Assembly (NCBI RefSeq): GCF_000764305.2
Contig: NW_025933453.1
Coordinates: 62,001-126,000, forward strand
Length of the DNA stretch: 64,000 nucleotides
Origin: Hyalella azteca
Lineage: Eukaryota > Arthropoda > Malacostraca > Amphipoda > Hyalellidae
Reading direction: 5' to 3'
Shown: piece after piece, positions 35,701 through 46,915 of the stretch
How the letters are laid out: the number at the start of each line of letters is the position of its first letter
How positions within the stretch are numbered: the stretch's first letter is position 1
Program-made: the position numbers and the translations under genes
The notes under the pieces: model-generated
Databases searched by the model: none
Told to the model about the DNA's origin: nothing
Seen by the model: only the letters and a program-made list of their open reading frames with translations

Positions 35701-36150
35701 AAGTAAGCTCAGTTTTTGGCCCAAACTGCTAGAAGGAACTCGAAGTTTTTGTCATTTGTTGGCTGTGATGAGATTTTTTGAAACGGATTCGTGAATTTTT
35801 TTTCGGTAGTTTCGAAAAAAAATTTTCTAATAAACGCTCGATCAGAAGAGCTGTCCATTTATTCTATTGAATCTATAAGGATTTGGTCAGCTTACTATAC
35901 TTTACTCGATGTCACAACTGGCGTAAGAAGTCCTGCTTACATTGCTAAGCTCAGGTCCAGTCCCTGGGCCCACGAACAAGAAAGTTAAGGGCAAGTTGCG
36001 GGATATTCCCTGGCTTGCACACGATGTTTTGAGGGTCCCATAAATTTGCCCTTCACATTTATCTATCGGGTAGCCGAGCGCTTTTTCCCACGATATTTCT
36101 GAGCAGAACCGAGCAGAAGCTGACAAGAAAATATTCACTATATTTCTTAC
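32761..36150. other. No gene recognised
   Basis: AT-rich DNA with a low-complexity stretch (33040-33180, mostly A/T) and a short TA run at 33221-33233. Open frames such as 33630-33923 plus and 34167-34379 plus have no recognisable features. Confidence 0.4.
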
Positions 36151-36371
36151 AGAAAAATAGCTTCTACTGATTTTCGGAAGTGCAAGTCTCGGACCAATAT
36201 TTCCAGAAAAATTCGGGCGCCAGTTCTTGGTTTGGTGCTGAGGAGATCAGCCGTCATCTCGAATTGTGCTAGAATTAGTCGCATTTCATTCACGCTTCGC
36301 TTCACATCGCCACCACTTCCCTTTGTTCTCGAAGAAATCGGTGCTCTTATACAGGCCTTGTGCCCGACCAC
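36151..36371 (-). CDS. Candidate exon, unrecognised
   Basis: A minus-strand frame reading SSRTKGSGGDVKRSVNEMRL, then a Leu/Phe-rich segment ending FRKSVEAIF at a good donor, GTAAGA (36150-36145). Composition is balanced and the region is GC-richer than its flanks. No clear acceptor was pinned down and no family is recognised. Confidence 0.22.
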
Positions 36372-39084
36372 GTGGAACTAAACGTCGCATCCGCTGAAAA
36401 TACTTGGACCGCTTTGCTCCCTTAACTCATTTCGGCCTATTCTCGGCCGTGCTCTTGAAACGATCAAAAGATGAGTTCGTCTTCCCATTAGCATCGACCG
36501 GTTTTACTCTGGCCAAAATATTTTTACTTAATTCCCATTGGATTAAAATCAACTAGGAACCAACTTGGTCTTAATTCCTGTTGTGTCTTTTTGGAGATAA
36601 ATATCTTAATTTATAACCTCACAGTTTTAAATTATTTGATTCCTAACCTAGTTCTTACTTTGCTTAAAAAATTTCTTTCTGCTTTCAAAAAACTAATTGC
36701 TGTCTGTTTATCACTCTTTTTTTTATTTAAGTAACATATTAAATTGGTTTTCCATTGAGTCTGAAACCACAACGCTAACTTGCGCAGACAAGAAACTTTA
36801 TAGCCTACAAGTTCTTATTGATTTAAACATTTGAACCCAGTGCAACAGGGAGCCGGAACCAAGAGCCATGAACTTCATTAATATGCTGAGCGTACGGTAG
36901 GCGACTGAATAAACCTTAGAAGAAATACACCAGTTCACAGATTGCACGACACTCGACTGAATTAGCGTCAATTGGAGCGCGTGCATCTGCCGCGAACAAT
37001 GCACTTGACTTAAAAAAATACGCGAGGTTCATGGGTGGGCTGGCAGGCAGTGAGGCATATGCTGCAGATCATTCGCTTCTCTGGCTGCCAATAAATGCCA
37101 GCGGGGCCGACGTTATTTTCTCGCGGCATTTCATAAGATCGCGTGCGCCCGAAAGAAGAACGAGTCTAAAGAAATAACTCGTTCGTGAACTAGCTAATCC
37201 TCTGGGCACATTCTTTCTCAAGCTGAATTCCCAACTGCGTCTTCTGAGTATGCGTTTTGGTGCAAGCAAAGATGTTGATTTAGCAAACGTAGGAAAGCAA
37301 TGAATAGTGAAAGCTTGCGGTTATTCAGGAAAATAAAGTTATCCATAGACAAATTGAAATAAAATGTTATAAAAAATCACAAATTTGATGCGGAAACATA
37401 CGTGGCCAATTTTATTTGTGTAAATCGATAGTTTCTGTGAATGTGAAAATAAACAATGTACGGCTACACGAGTCGCACTGTACAAAGAAAATTTTATACA
37501 GCCTTGATAAGATTGCTAATGTTAATTTTCGTCGAATTTTTTTAGATTTTTTTTCATGAATAATATAATTAATTGCGTATCCGTTAAATTACAATTGATG
37601 AACTTGAAATCATTGTTGTTAATATCCCATATCCCCAATTCCTGATAACAATGAGTGGGTATCAGCGTTGGCCTGCTAACTGAGTGTTCTTAAAAAATAT
37701 ATTTTAATAATTTATGGTTAGAAAAATCTTCCTCGCAGCAAATGAGTTCAAACCCGACGTGTGCGCATTAACCCTATCGAAATTTTGGGGATGGTCAGCT
37801 TCTGAATTATGGACGCCTCAAGCTCGATTTAAGTGTAAATTAGCGGCTCTATGTCCGCTTTACGCTCCGGTTGCATGAGCAAAATGAGCGCCTGATTAGA
37901 ATTCGTTCTATTTCCTGACAACCGTAGGACGAGTTTGGTGCTCACGTAGCATCTGATATATACCTCCGATGTGGACGGTCACGGCCGAATCTGGAATGTG
38001 TGTTAAAAGGTTAAGCGGGTGAGTGATGAGAGGGTGATGGTTCTTTGGTTACATTTTTGAGCATAGAACAAAACTAAAAATGATGCGTGCTCTCACTATC
38101 TACATGAGTTTTGCTTTTTTCCATTTCTGTAAGTATTTATATTTTTCTATTTTCCTCATACGATATTTGATGAAAATTGATTTTCATTGATTATATGACA
38201 CAATTTCAATCACGGCGTCGGCCGCTACCTAGCACGTGCTTAAGATCTAGCAATTACTTGCATTCGTTTGCAATGTGAACTGATCGCTATTAATTACTGT
38301 GATCAATTAATACTGGTAAAATGCAAGTTTTCCATGAGTCATGACAAATTTGCTGTGCCAAACCTCACAATTAAAAGGATTTTTTAAATCAGTACTAGAA
38401 GGCTAACAGATATCTTTAAATGAACGCAAAAGTATCAAATGTTTAATTTATGCCTGGTGCTTAAGTCGAACTTTAATTCATTGCACATCTTAACGTCGGT
38501 AGTTGTGATGGTTTCCAATCTGAAAAGATTCATCAAGCGAACACTATTCATTTTTCAGTCCTAAGATAGAAAATGACTTTCTATTGCAACAATGAGGCTT
38601 TTCTTCTTTTTAACTTTCTTAGTAATTGACTGATTGCACATTTGGGCTAGCAACTAATGAATACTTATTTGCTTCTAATTACTATTGTTTGCTGATTCTT
38701 ATGTACAATCGTACGTAATTATTACTACGTGTAATAATTATAGTTATTACTCCGAAATAACTTTATTAGTAAAAATGTAGTAAAAAATTTCATGTTCCTC
38801 GTCGGAAGAAATTCTCATGCATAGCAGATGAGGGGTTGAAAGCGGAACGTGAACAGGATTTTCGCCTGTGTCGTCTCAAGCTGTTTTTTGTTGCAGTTTT
38901 CGTTACATTGTTTCTTCCTTTTGAGATTTCATGAAGCTATGGGCCCTCAAAGCTACGCTAGTTTATTAAATAATGCACAGGAGTTTTCAAGGCCACTCAA
39001 ATAGTTACTTTAGTTGAAGAATTCTTGTGGGACTGCGGCAGCTACACAACAGTTCAAGATAAATAATATAAAGCAGTGAACGCC
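36372..39084. other. No confident gene
   Basis: AT-rich DNA. A 66-codon minus frame (37069-37269) rich in Arg and Ser begins with Met but has no partner exons or motifs. No repeats were seen. Confidence 0.35.
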
Positions 39085-39370
39085 CGTCCAATGTTCCTGG
39101 ACACTTTTGCTCGAGCGATGTGCTGCTGTTGAACACTCAAGGGCATTTTCGCTCAAATGATGTGTGCTTGTGCAACATTCCTTGCACTTTCGCTCACATG
39201 ATGTCTGCCTGAGCAATATCCAGGGACACTCTTGCTCAAATGATGTTCTCCTGTAGAACATTCAGCTATGGGGGCATGGAGCATCGTAGAACATTTTCAG
39301 ATATTTCTGACCATTGTAGAACATGGTCAGAGATTTCTGCCATTGTAGAATATGGTCATAAATTTCACTT
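39085..39370. repeat. 42-bp minisatellite followed by a second tandem block
   Basis: Four units with gctca(a/c)atgatgt-type cores start at 39109, 39151, 39192 and 39234 (period 41-42). They are followed by about three copies of cattgtagaacatggtcaga-type units (39285-39360). Open frames across it are products of the repeat. Confidence 0.75.
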
Positions 39371-39490
39371 GCTACTGATATATGAAAGCGCTAGAGGAGC
39401 TCCATATGAACTGCTTATGTAACTGGAATGGAGACCAAATATTCATAGGATCAACACCGAACAATACCAATTGAAAGCACAATAGGCGAT

Positions 39491-39715
39491 TTAGGTTGAC
39501 TCGCAACTAATGTTTTCAAATGAAGAAAGGATGTACAATTTGAAATCATGCCTTTTTTGAGTGTGAAATCGGGCCCGAGATATGTTCATTTGGTCGATGA
39601 AAGGTTCATGCAATGTTGATTTATTTTTACCCTGATCACCCAACAACAGAACTTTGATCTTATTATACAGCGGCCATAATAACAATAACAGTGATAACTT
39701 TATTGAACACAGCAC
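39491..39715 (-). pseudogene. Possible small GTPase (Rab/Ras-like) P-loop fragment
   Basis: The minus-strand frame contains NKIKVLLLGDQGKNKSTLHE, then FIDQM and, about 15 residues on, HDFKLYIL. This is the layout of a Rab-type GTPase N-terminus: hydrophobic beta strand, G-D-x-G-x-x-K-S-T P-loop, then a T...DFK segment. The canonical GxxxxGKS loop has lost the glycine before lysine (here Asn). That glycine is important for nucleotide binding, so the copy is likely dead, perhaps a processed pseudogene. The resemblance covers only about 45 residues; the frame stops soon after at 39491. It could be chance. Confidence 0.35.
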
Positions 39716-39899
39716 GAGATAAAAAGTCGCTGGTAGATGCTTGCTTCTATCACAACAGAACGTCGTTGTTTTGCCACATTTTCCTCACTGATGTCCACGA
39801 GATAGAAAACGACACCAGATCCTACATTGGTTTCCGATATCAGAGCATCCGACGTCCACTGCATCTATTTCTGCGCTCCTGGTGGGGCAAGTGATGTTA

Positions 39900-40051
39900 T
39901 AGTGCTGCTCAGCACCAATGTTGCTGGCAGTGCTGTGTGATGGTGACAGCACCAATGTTAATAGCATTGTTGGTGTGATGGTGACAGCATTGCTGGTGTG
40001 ATAGCGACAGCACCAATGTTGATAGCATTGCTGTGGTGACGGTGACAGCAC
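39900..40051 (+). repeat. About 39-bp tandem repeat, diverged
   Basis: Copies of agcaccaatgttgatagcat with gctggtgtgatggtgac recur at 39910, 39949, 40007 and 40046. The last merges into the 33-bp array, suggesting that one grew out of the other. Confidence 0.7.
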
Positions 40052-40300
40052 GAATGTTGATGTCGCTATGTTGCGTCCCAGTATGAATGTTGATGTCGCT
40101 ATGTTGCGTCCCAGCATGAATGTTGATGTCGCTATGTTGCGTCCCAGCATGAATGTTGATGTAGCTATGTTGCGTCCCAGCATGAATGTTGATGTCGCTA
40201 TGTTGCGTCCCAGCATGAATGTTGATGTCGCTATGTTGCGTCACAGTATGAATGTTGATGTCGTTGCATTGCGTGCAGCACGAATGCTGAGGTTGCTGCA
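40052..40300 (+). repeat. 33-bp minisatellite, about 7.5 copies
   Basis: The unit is gaatgttgatgtcgctatgt plus tgcgtcccagcat, starting at 40052 and every 33 bases to 40250, the last two copies diverged. Because 33 is a multiple of three and the unit lacks stops, one plus-strand frame and two minus-strand frames stay open, each giving an 11-residue peptide repeat. That is a property of the repeat, not evidence of a protein. Confidence 0.9.
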
Positions 40301-40319
40301 CGAACATTAACCTCATTCA

Positions 40320-43150
40320 CAGATTTTTGGCATCTGAAATTGGAATGAAATTAAAGTAGCCATAGACAAAATATAACGAATAGCAAATTATTTTTGTATA
40401 TTGTAGCTACATTCATTAATGCTATTAAATGTATTATGGCAGATGAGCTAGAACAAAATTGTACGTGCATAAGATCCGTCATCGTAAATAAAGTAAATTT
40501 TCATCATTCATTTCTCTAGTTTCAGATGAGAAATTCTATTATCATTGCACCATTGAACATTGACAACCTATTTGGGTAAATGTTTTTAATTCATGCTCAA
40601 ATATCCGCCCGATGAATAAAATATAGATGGGAGGCACCTGCATGGATATATTGCTTTTGTACAACATGCATTCATGTCGCCGTAATATAAAATTGCCGTA
40701 TATTAATCATTACATGAGATGAATTTTGATCAAGACGATTTTCGTCGAAGTTGTTATGCGAAGCTGAAAGAAGAAAATATAATTTGAAAATTTTTTGGTG
40801 AATCAAAGAGTGTCCACAGATAGTGGAAATTATAATACTAATCTATCATCTCAATTAATAATTTATAATATGATTTAGCGAGAAGAACTACCACTTAAGA
40901 AGATTATTTACCTGAAAGATAGGGATTTTATTTGACGCCTCCACACAACTAAAGAAACATTTATTAGGAGGCTGAAATGTTGCTCGAACAAAACAACAAC
41001 AGACAGTTTGGTACACTACACATAAGATTGTGTGGGGGCGCAGAAAAATTAAAATCATTGTCATTCATGATATCTTTATATTGTTATTCAAGTTATTATG
41101 GCTATTTCGTCATCCAGGTTATTTCTCACGGTATGTAGCAAAACTTTATTTATTGATTATAATTAAATACTTGAAGCTATTTATCAGCCCGCTAAAACGC
41201 TAGACCATTGATAAAAATAATAAAGCGTCAGGACTATAAGCTCTCACTGAGACAAAGATGTGAACAGTCAAAGCTCTGGGGGTATTTTCTTCGTAGGAAT
41301 TAAGGTATCAACAAGTTCAGGATTAAGTTTCCTCCGTGGCATAAACTCCGGCATCTGAAGGCCGTAATATATCCTAAGCTTCCTGCCTGGCTTGATCCTC
41401 AAATATCCTCAGGATCGCTGATCAATCCCTCTCACGGAACCCCGCTATGATCGTACACTCTAGCGGAAATCCTTTGAGAGTTACGGGCAAATTTCTGCTC
41501 ATAAATTTCGAACGCGGCAGCATGGAGGTCATATTGAGCGTCTCCACTTAACACGGTGAATTTAAACCTGTCCTGCGACGGTGTGAAAATTCACGGTTGA
41601 GTGAATTTTCAGGAATTTGTACTCGATAAGCGATTGACACGTTTGTGAAACTTTTTTGGTAATCAATTCTCTGCTCGGGATTTATTTCCTGTCGAAATGA
41701 TTATCGATTTTAGAATGTACGTGACTGTCGAGGGTTTTAATTTATTTCGGAAGACAAACTTACGAAATTACACATTAACACAGAACTAATTACAGATTGA
41801 AACTCTTACTCTTCCTTAATGGTTAGAGGTTAGCACTCACGAAAAGTTTTGCGTCACTGAATTAAATTGAACTAATTTAGCAACATGCGAAACTCGAGTC
41901 GCAATATTCGACTAGCCTCGAAATGTGCCCTACAGTTCAAGTTACTCTTAAGAAACTTCAAAAACCTTATGCGCTTTAAAAAATGGCACTTATTTCCGGC
42001 AGTGGAATGCACCGTCACCAATGCTCACAGTCGTGCAGCAGTTGATGCTTTTTGCTAATTGCATTAGCATTTTATTTTAATATACGCTGCACTGTGGAAG
42101 CGAGCGAGGCTGCTGCAGTGAGGGAGCAAGATTTCAGCTAATTGCAAGCTATTTAGATGCTCCGGAGCACTTACGTCCACTAGCCTAACGAGAAAATTGT
42201 GCCTCGTGTTTTTGGAGGACGAATCCTAGCAACATTACCCGGTTACATGTTAGCATAGGCGAAAGCACGCCGGCGTTCGGCCAGTCTTGTGGGCAGGCCA
42301 CAAAAATTACCGGAAATTGTGGGACAGGAAAGATGGAGGCTCAGCGCTACATGATTTAAAAGGGGCAATAAAACCATGAGGACACTGTGAAAGTTCAGCT
42401 CGTGAACTATGTACAAGATCGAAGTATTTCGCACTTTGTGATTTGATTTTCATCCACTGACCGAGGAAAAGAATAAAATTTTGAAGGTCTGCTCTCGTTG
42501 CAAAAATGTACACGAGTTCAAATTAGTCACAAAATATAAATAATTACATTACGTGATGTTGAAAAGGCTACGTTGAACTGGCATGGGTGTCTAAATTGCA
42601 GTGCGAGGACCAACTGAATATACTGACGACGCCACTAGGATTTAAAACAACTAATTAACTTGCACTATTACGCACACATAAAGTATAGCTTTGAATGCTC
42701 TCAACGTTCATCACTAATGTGTGCAACTGAATTAAAAATTAAAACGTTAAATGAAGCACGAGTCTCATGTTAGTGCAAGCATGACAAGCTGTGAGCTATT
42801 GCTGCTTTGACTGAATTTATAACGAGGATACTAACGGCATGCAGCTAATGTCGTTGCCATCATATAATATTTAATATATTATGATAACGAATAAAATAAT
42901 TGAATGCTTTGCTATAGAAACGTGTCTGCAAGTTCAGTACAGCAAGGGGAAAAATTGACGTCGATGGGAAGACTGGGTGCAACTACGGGCCCCAAATTTA
43001 AGTCTTAAATAAGCCGGGAAGACAACTTCCATCCTCGGCATGCAATAAATACAGTCAGCCTCAGAGCTAGGAGCAGAAGTCTAAGCTGGAACATCGCAAT
43101 CCACATAAGTGACACACTGGTTGAATATTATAGCGCAGTTGTTATTCGCT
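40320..43150. other. No gene recognised
   Basis: AT-rich DNA with a few frames near 65 codons (42243-42513 minus). No splice-bounded exon or repeat was recognised. Confidence 0.4.
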
Positions 43151-43185
43151 CAATATTGTAGAATGCTTATTATTCTACAATATTG
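43151..43185. other. Perfect 14-bp hairpin
   Basis: caatattgtagaat and attctacaatattg enclose a 7-nt loop (gcttatt). The flanking string ttgtagaa continues beyond the right arm. Function unknown. Confidence 0.85.
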
Positions 43186-43459
43186 TAGAAAGCTTGCAAA
43201 TGAGCAGGCAGTTCTGTATCCAGCTGTACCTACTGCGGAGTAACCTCTTCTGGCCTAACCTATACACGCTGCCCTGACTCGCAACCTTCTTACAGCCAAT
43301 GACTGGCTCTACCTGCTCATTTGCCCCGCTTCTCTAACTTCTTGCAGCTAATAAGATTAGGTTATGTTTGCTCAGGTTTGCTCTGGTGGATAACTGTTTG
43401 TTTGTTTGGCTTATACCTCCGGCATACGCCCAGGTAAGACAACTCAGCGGGGATATGTC

Positions 43460-44030
43460 ACCGTGAGTGGTCGGCAGGAAATCAGTCATGGTGAGTGGTC
43501 GGCAGGAAATCAATCTTGGTGAGTGGTCGGAAGGAAAACAGTCATGGTGAGTGGTCGGAAATAAATCAACTATGGTGAGTGGTCGGCAGGAAATCAGTCA
43601 TGGTGAGTGGTCGGCAGGAAAACAGTCATGGTGAGTGGTCGGCAAGGAAATCAGTCATGGTGAATGGTCGGCAGGAAAACAGTCATGGTGAGTGGTCGGC
43701 AAGATCAACTATGGTGAGTGGTCGGCAGAAAATCAATTATGGTGAGTGGTCGGCAGGAAAACAGTCATGGTGAGTGGTCGGCAAGATCAACTATGGTGAG
43801 TGGTCGGCAGAAAATCAATTATGGTGAGTGGTCGGCAGGAAAACAGTCATGGTGAGTGGTCGGCAAGATCAACTATGGTGAGTGGTCGGCAGAAAATCAA
43901 TTATGGTGAGTGGTCGGCAGGAAAACAGTCATGGTGAGTGGTCGGCAAGATCAACTATGGTGAGTGGTCGGCAGGAAATCAATTATGGTGAGTGGTCGGC
44001 AGGAAATCAGTTATGGTGAGTGGTCGGCAA
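43460..44030 (+). repeat. 28-bp minisatellite with 82-bp higher-order repeat
   Basis: About 20 units of atggtgagtggtcggcagga plus a short variable tail. From about 43685 three unit types (28, 26 and 28 bp) alternate in fixed order, giving an 82-bp super-repeat: the aagatcaact variant recurs at 43701, 43783, 43865 and 43947, exactly 82 bases apart each time. Each unit contains ATGGTGAGT, a close match to a 5' splice site. Open frames through it come from the repeat. Confidence 0.92.
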
Positions 44031-44128
44031 TTTCTCTTCGCAGTGAGGGACCTTTAAGAGGATTTGAAAGAAAAAAAGCGAGGCGTTCACATGAGTTTTG
44101 ACCAGCACACCTGGCAGCATAAATACGT

Positions 44129-44360
44129 AATTCATGTCTGCAGTGAGGCCGGCTTAGCAGACCAAGCTGCAGTGACCGCGAAATTCATGTCTGCAGTGAG
44201 GCCGGCTTAGCAGACCAAGCTGCAGTGACCGCGCAATTCATGTCTGCAGTGAGGCCGGCTTAGCAGACCAAGCTGCATGACCGCGCAATTCATGTCTGCA
44301 GTGAGGCCGGCTTAGCAGACCAAGCTGCATGACCGCGCAATTCATGTCTGTAGTGAGGTA
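44129..44360 (+). repeat. 53-bp tandem repeat, about 4.4 copies
   Basis: Copies start at 44129, 44182, 44235, 44287 and 44339 (periods 53, 53, 52, 52). The core is aattcatgtctgcagtgagg followed by ccggcttagcagaccaagctgca. The first two full copies have one base more than the later two (gcagtgacc against gcatgacc), which orders the duplications. Confidence 0.92.
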
Positions 44361-44779
44361 TGTTTAGAAGACCTTACAAGCAGTTTCTGCCTGATTTGTG
44401 TCTGCTTTCTCAAGAGGGATCTGAAGTGAAAATGACGTTTTTTCAACGAAATAAATCGTCATCAACGATTTTTCAACGTCATTTGCCTGGAGATCTGAGG
44501 AAGGCTTTGCAGCCCGTCCATAAAAAGTGGCTAACAGGTTCAAGTCTATTGTGTCTAACTCAGAACTGAATTCTATACCGATCAGTGGAGAATTTATGGG
44601 AAATCGTAATTGTATACAATTTACGAACGTTTCCTGAATGTCAAATTGCAAAATTGTGTAGATGACATAAAGTGTCATGATAAGTCTACTCAATCTTTTT
44701 CAATGTGCATGATTGAAAAAAAACATAACTGGAATTGCATTCAATATCAGAATGTTATCATATTTACGAGGGAAGTTGC

Positions 44780-45260
44780 AGCGAAAGGACCAAGTGGTTA
44801 AAAGTGGCTAAGGTTAAAGGTTTAACATTAAAAGCTTTAACCTTAAGGTTTAACCTTAAAAAAGTTTAAGGTTAAAGGTTTAACCACTGGGCAGGGCGGC
44901 CCAGTGGTTAAAGTTCACAGAGTACCAAGATTGGCGCAGAGAGGCGCGGGTTCGATCCCAGCTCTGTGCGCCAGTTTCTGGTCAGAATCGGCGAGGAGGC
45001 CGGGCGGATAAGCACAGCAGAATTTGAATCAGTGAGTTGTGAGTTCGAGACCGCAACAAGCGGTGGATGTTCTGCGATGTTAAGAATCGGCGACAGGCCT
45101 ACGGCCTAATAAACGCTGAAACCGCTATAAGTGAAGAAACCCCCCAGGAGACAACCAGGCATGAGTGGTGGCTACCCGCTTTGTAGACTCTTCTTTACGT
45201 TGGAGAAGTGGAAGGTTTTCGGTAAGAAACACAGCGTTCATGATAACGCAGGGGTAACGC
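44780..45260 (+). mobile_element. tRNA-derived SINE with inverted head copies
   Basis: A tRNA-like head at 44895-44970 has a box A-like string (cggcccagtgg, 44897-44907) and an exact box B (ggttcgatccc, 44949-44959). A second, weaker tRNA-like unit follows: box B agttcgagacc at 45042-45052, with ggataagcacag before it. After both boxes comes agaatcggcga, then a ggcc-rich string, so the body looks like a dimer. Before the head, a 14-bp perfect inverted repeat (44879-44892 and 44899-44912) and nested ggttaaagg/ccttaacc repeats (44800-44880) show extra inverted copies of the gtggttaaag start. RNA polymerase III would be expected to transcribe it. The 3' end is uncertain and no poly-A tail is clear. 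Confidence 0.6.
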
Positions 45261-46618
45261 CCTCTTAATTGTAAAGTATCACGTTCCAGAAGGATGGGAT
45301 AATTATAAATTAAGATAAGTTTATATTAACGAAGATATTCGTGACCATTTTGATAAGCTATTCGTTATAAAATCATCGAAAAATTTTACCTAATTATCAG
45401 CTTTTACTTGCAGATCACAAATGTGATCTAATTTTGCTCGTACGCGAATATTTCTAAAGCTGGCATTAAATGAAGAGTTTGTTTCGAAATCGCTCTTGAC
45501 TGATGAAGGAAATTTTTACATGAATGCTGACATCTAGTCTAACGACATCAATTGATAGTCGTTACTATCTGGTGTTCAGATTTTGAACAGCTTGGAAAGC
45601 ATAGAAATTGGCCTGCAGCCTCGTACTTCTTGCAACGAAAATTATGATGACAGTTCTTATCCTCTGGAAATTGTAAATAGATAGTTTTTATGCTCTGGTA
45701 TCGGTTTCTCGTTTCTTAGGTTTTAATCTCTTGCGTGTATCTTTGATTTTCTGCTCCGATAGAACTTGTATAGCACAAGTATATATATTTTTGGAACTGA
45801 TGGAGAAGCTAGTCGTTTTCAGGGCCGAAATGTTTAATTTACTAGGGCATTTTTCGCTTTTACATCATTGGGGAATTTATATAATTGTCGTTTATTCGAT
45901 AGCAATATTTAATTTTAAATTTTCTCTACTCTAACCGATCGCTTGAATATGAAAATTGAGTTTAATATTTTCTTATTGATTTGCACCAATGGATAGGCCG
46001 TCGTACGTTACCAAGGATGCATATTGTTCACTCGAGCACGAAGTTTCTCCAGAAAATTTCCGTCGCTGCCAGCGACGGATAAACTGAGCGTTTCCATCAA
46101 GATGCCCAAGTGATGAAACCCGCTGTCCAGGATACTGGAATGAGAGCAAGATAGCTGATTGCAGTGGGATACTTTATCGTGATGAACCTAGAAATTTCTA
46201 CGAAAGATTATCATAATTTCAGATATTCCGATGAAATATATTCGGATTCTCGCGAAATAGAGGAGTGTGGCATTTCACAAGAAATATAAGAAACTAACAA
46301 AAAAATTCATGGTTAGTAAAAAAATCGTGGTGGTTTTATACCTGCTACTTCAAATTGCCAAGAAACAAATGAGAACGTCTACTTGTCTCAAAATATTTAT
46401 AGCCGCCGGAGAGAAAATAAGATATGACAAGAAATCAGCGGGAAATCTGTCTGCGTGAGTTGAGAAATATGGTTTGTTTCTGAAATATTCGAGAAAAATA
46501 TAATATGCTTAACCGGTGTAATTATTGATCCATAAATTAAAAGTAATGATGCCTACTTATTTGAATTGATCCATGCTTTAATGCCCCTCATCCTATGGTT
46601 CTGCCGAACGAGGTTCAG
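45261..46618. other. No gene recognised
   Basis: AT-rich DNA. Some frames of about 65 codons (45731-45934 and 46267-46458 plus) are rich in Ile, Lys and Phe, as expected by chance in such DNA. Confidence 0.4.
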
Positions 46619-46775
46619 GAGGGACCAATTTAACGTCATGACCGGCGTGGCCATCAGCTCTCTCATGCGCATCGCCGAGCCAAACCCGCGCCGCGTCCAA
46701 CGATCGAGACTAGAAGAAGAGTTTCCCGAGATGGGCTCAGAGCTTTCTCTCGAGGCAGGCGCCTTTTCTTTAATG
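46619..46775 (+). CDS. Candidate internal exon with strong codon bias
   Basis: A 157-bp GC-rich block between an acceptor (gaggttcag, ending 46618) and a donor (ATG|gtaatt at 46776). The frame reads RRDQFNVMTGVAISSLMRIA and continues with an Arg-rich stretch, an acidic LEEEFPEMGSELSLEAG stretch and SLM. About three quarters of third codon positions are G or C, in DNA where the flanks are about two thirds A/T. This is the clearest codon-bias signal in the window. Upstream in the same frame, before the acceptor, is a hydrophobic LILWFC string that would be intronic. I do not recognise the protein. An AT-rich tandem repeat begins directly at the donor. Confidence 0.42.
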
Positions 46776-46915
46776 GTAATTATAATGTTATTTTAATGTT
46801 TTTATAATGTTATTTTAATGTTTTGATAATGTTATTTTCATGTTATTTATAATGTTATTTTCATGTTATTTATAATAATATTTTTATGTTTTTTATAATG
46901 TTATTTTAATAGCAT
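46776..46915 (+). repeat. 22-bp AT-rich tandem repeat
   Basis: About six copies of taatgttattttaatgtttt with small variations, starting right after the proposed donor of the exon at 46619-46775. Confidence 0.85.

Noticed and set aside
39785..40316. Open frames of 135 and 143 codons with 11-residue repeats
   Set aside because: They are products of a stop-free 33-bp minisatellite whose length is a multiple of three; several frames are open equally.
43579..43773. 64-codon frame with a repeated Gly-Glu-Trp-Ser peptide
   Set aside because: It is the 28-bp minisatellite read through; the frame shifts when the 26-bp unit appears.
43460..44360. CRISPR-like array of repeats and spacers
   Set aside because: The units are contiguous tandem repeats with variable tails and no unique spacers, and the DNA is eukaryotic.
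44895..44970. A functional tRNA gene
   Set aside because: Box A and box B are present, but the acceptor and T stems do not pair well and a second degenerate unit follows, as in a SINE.
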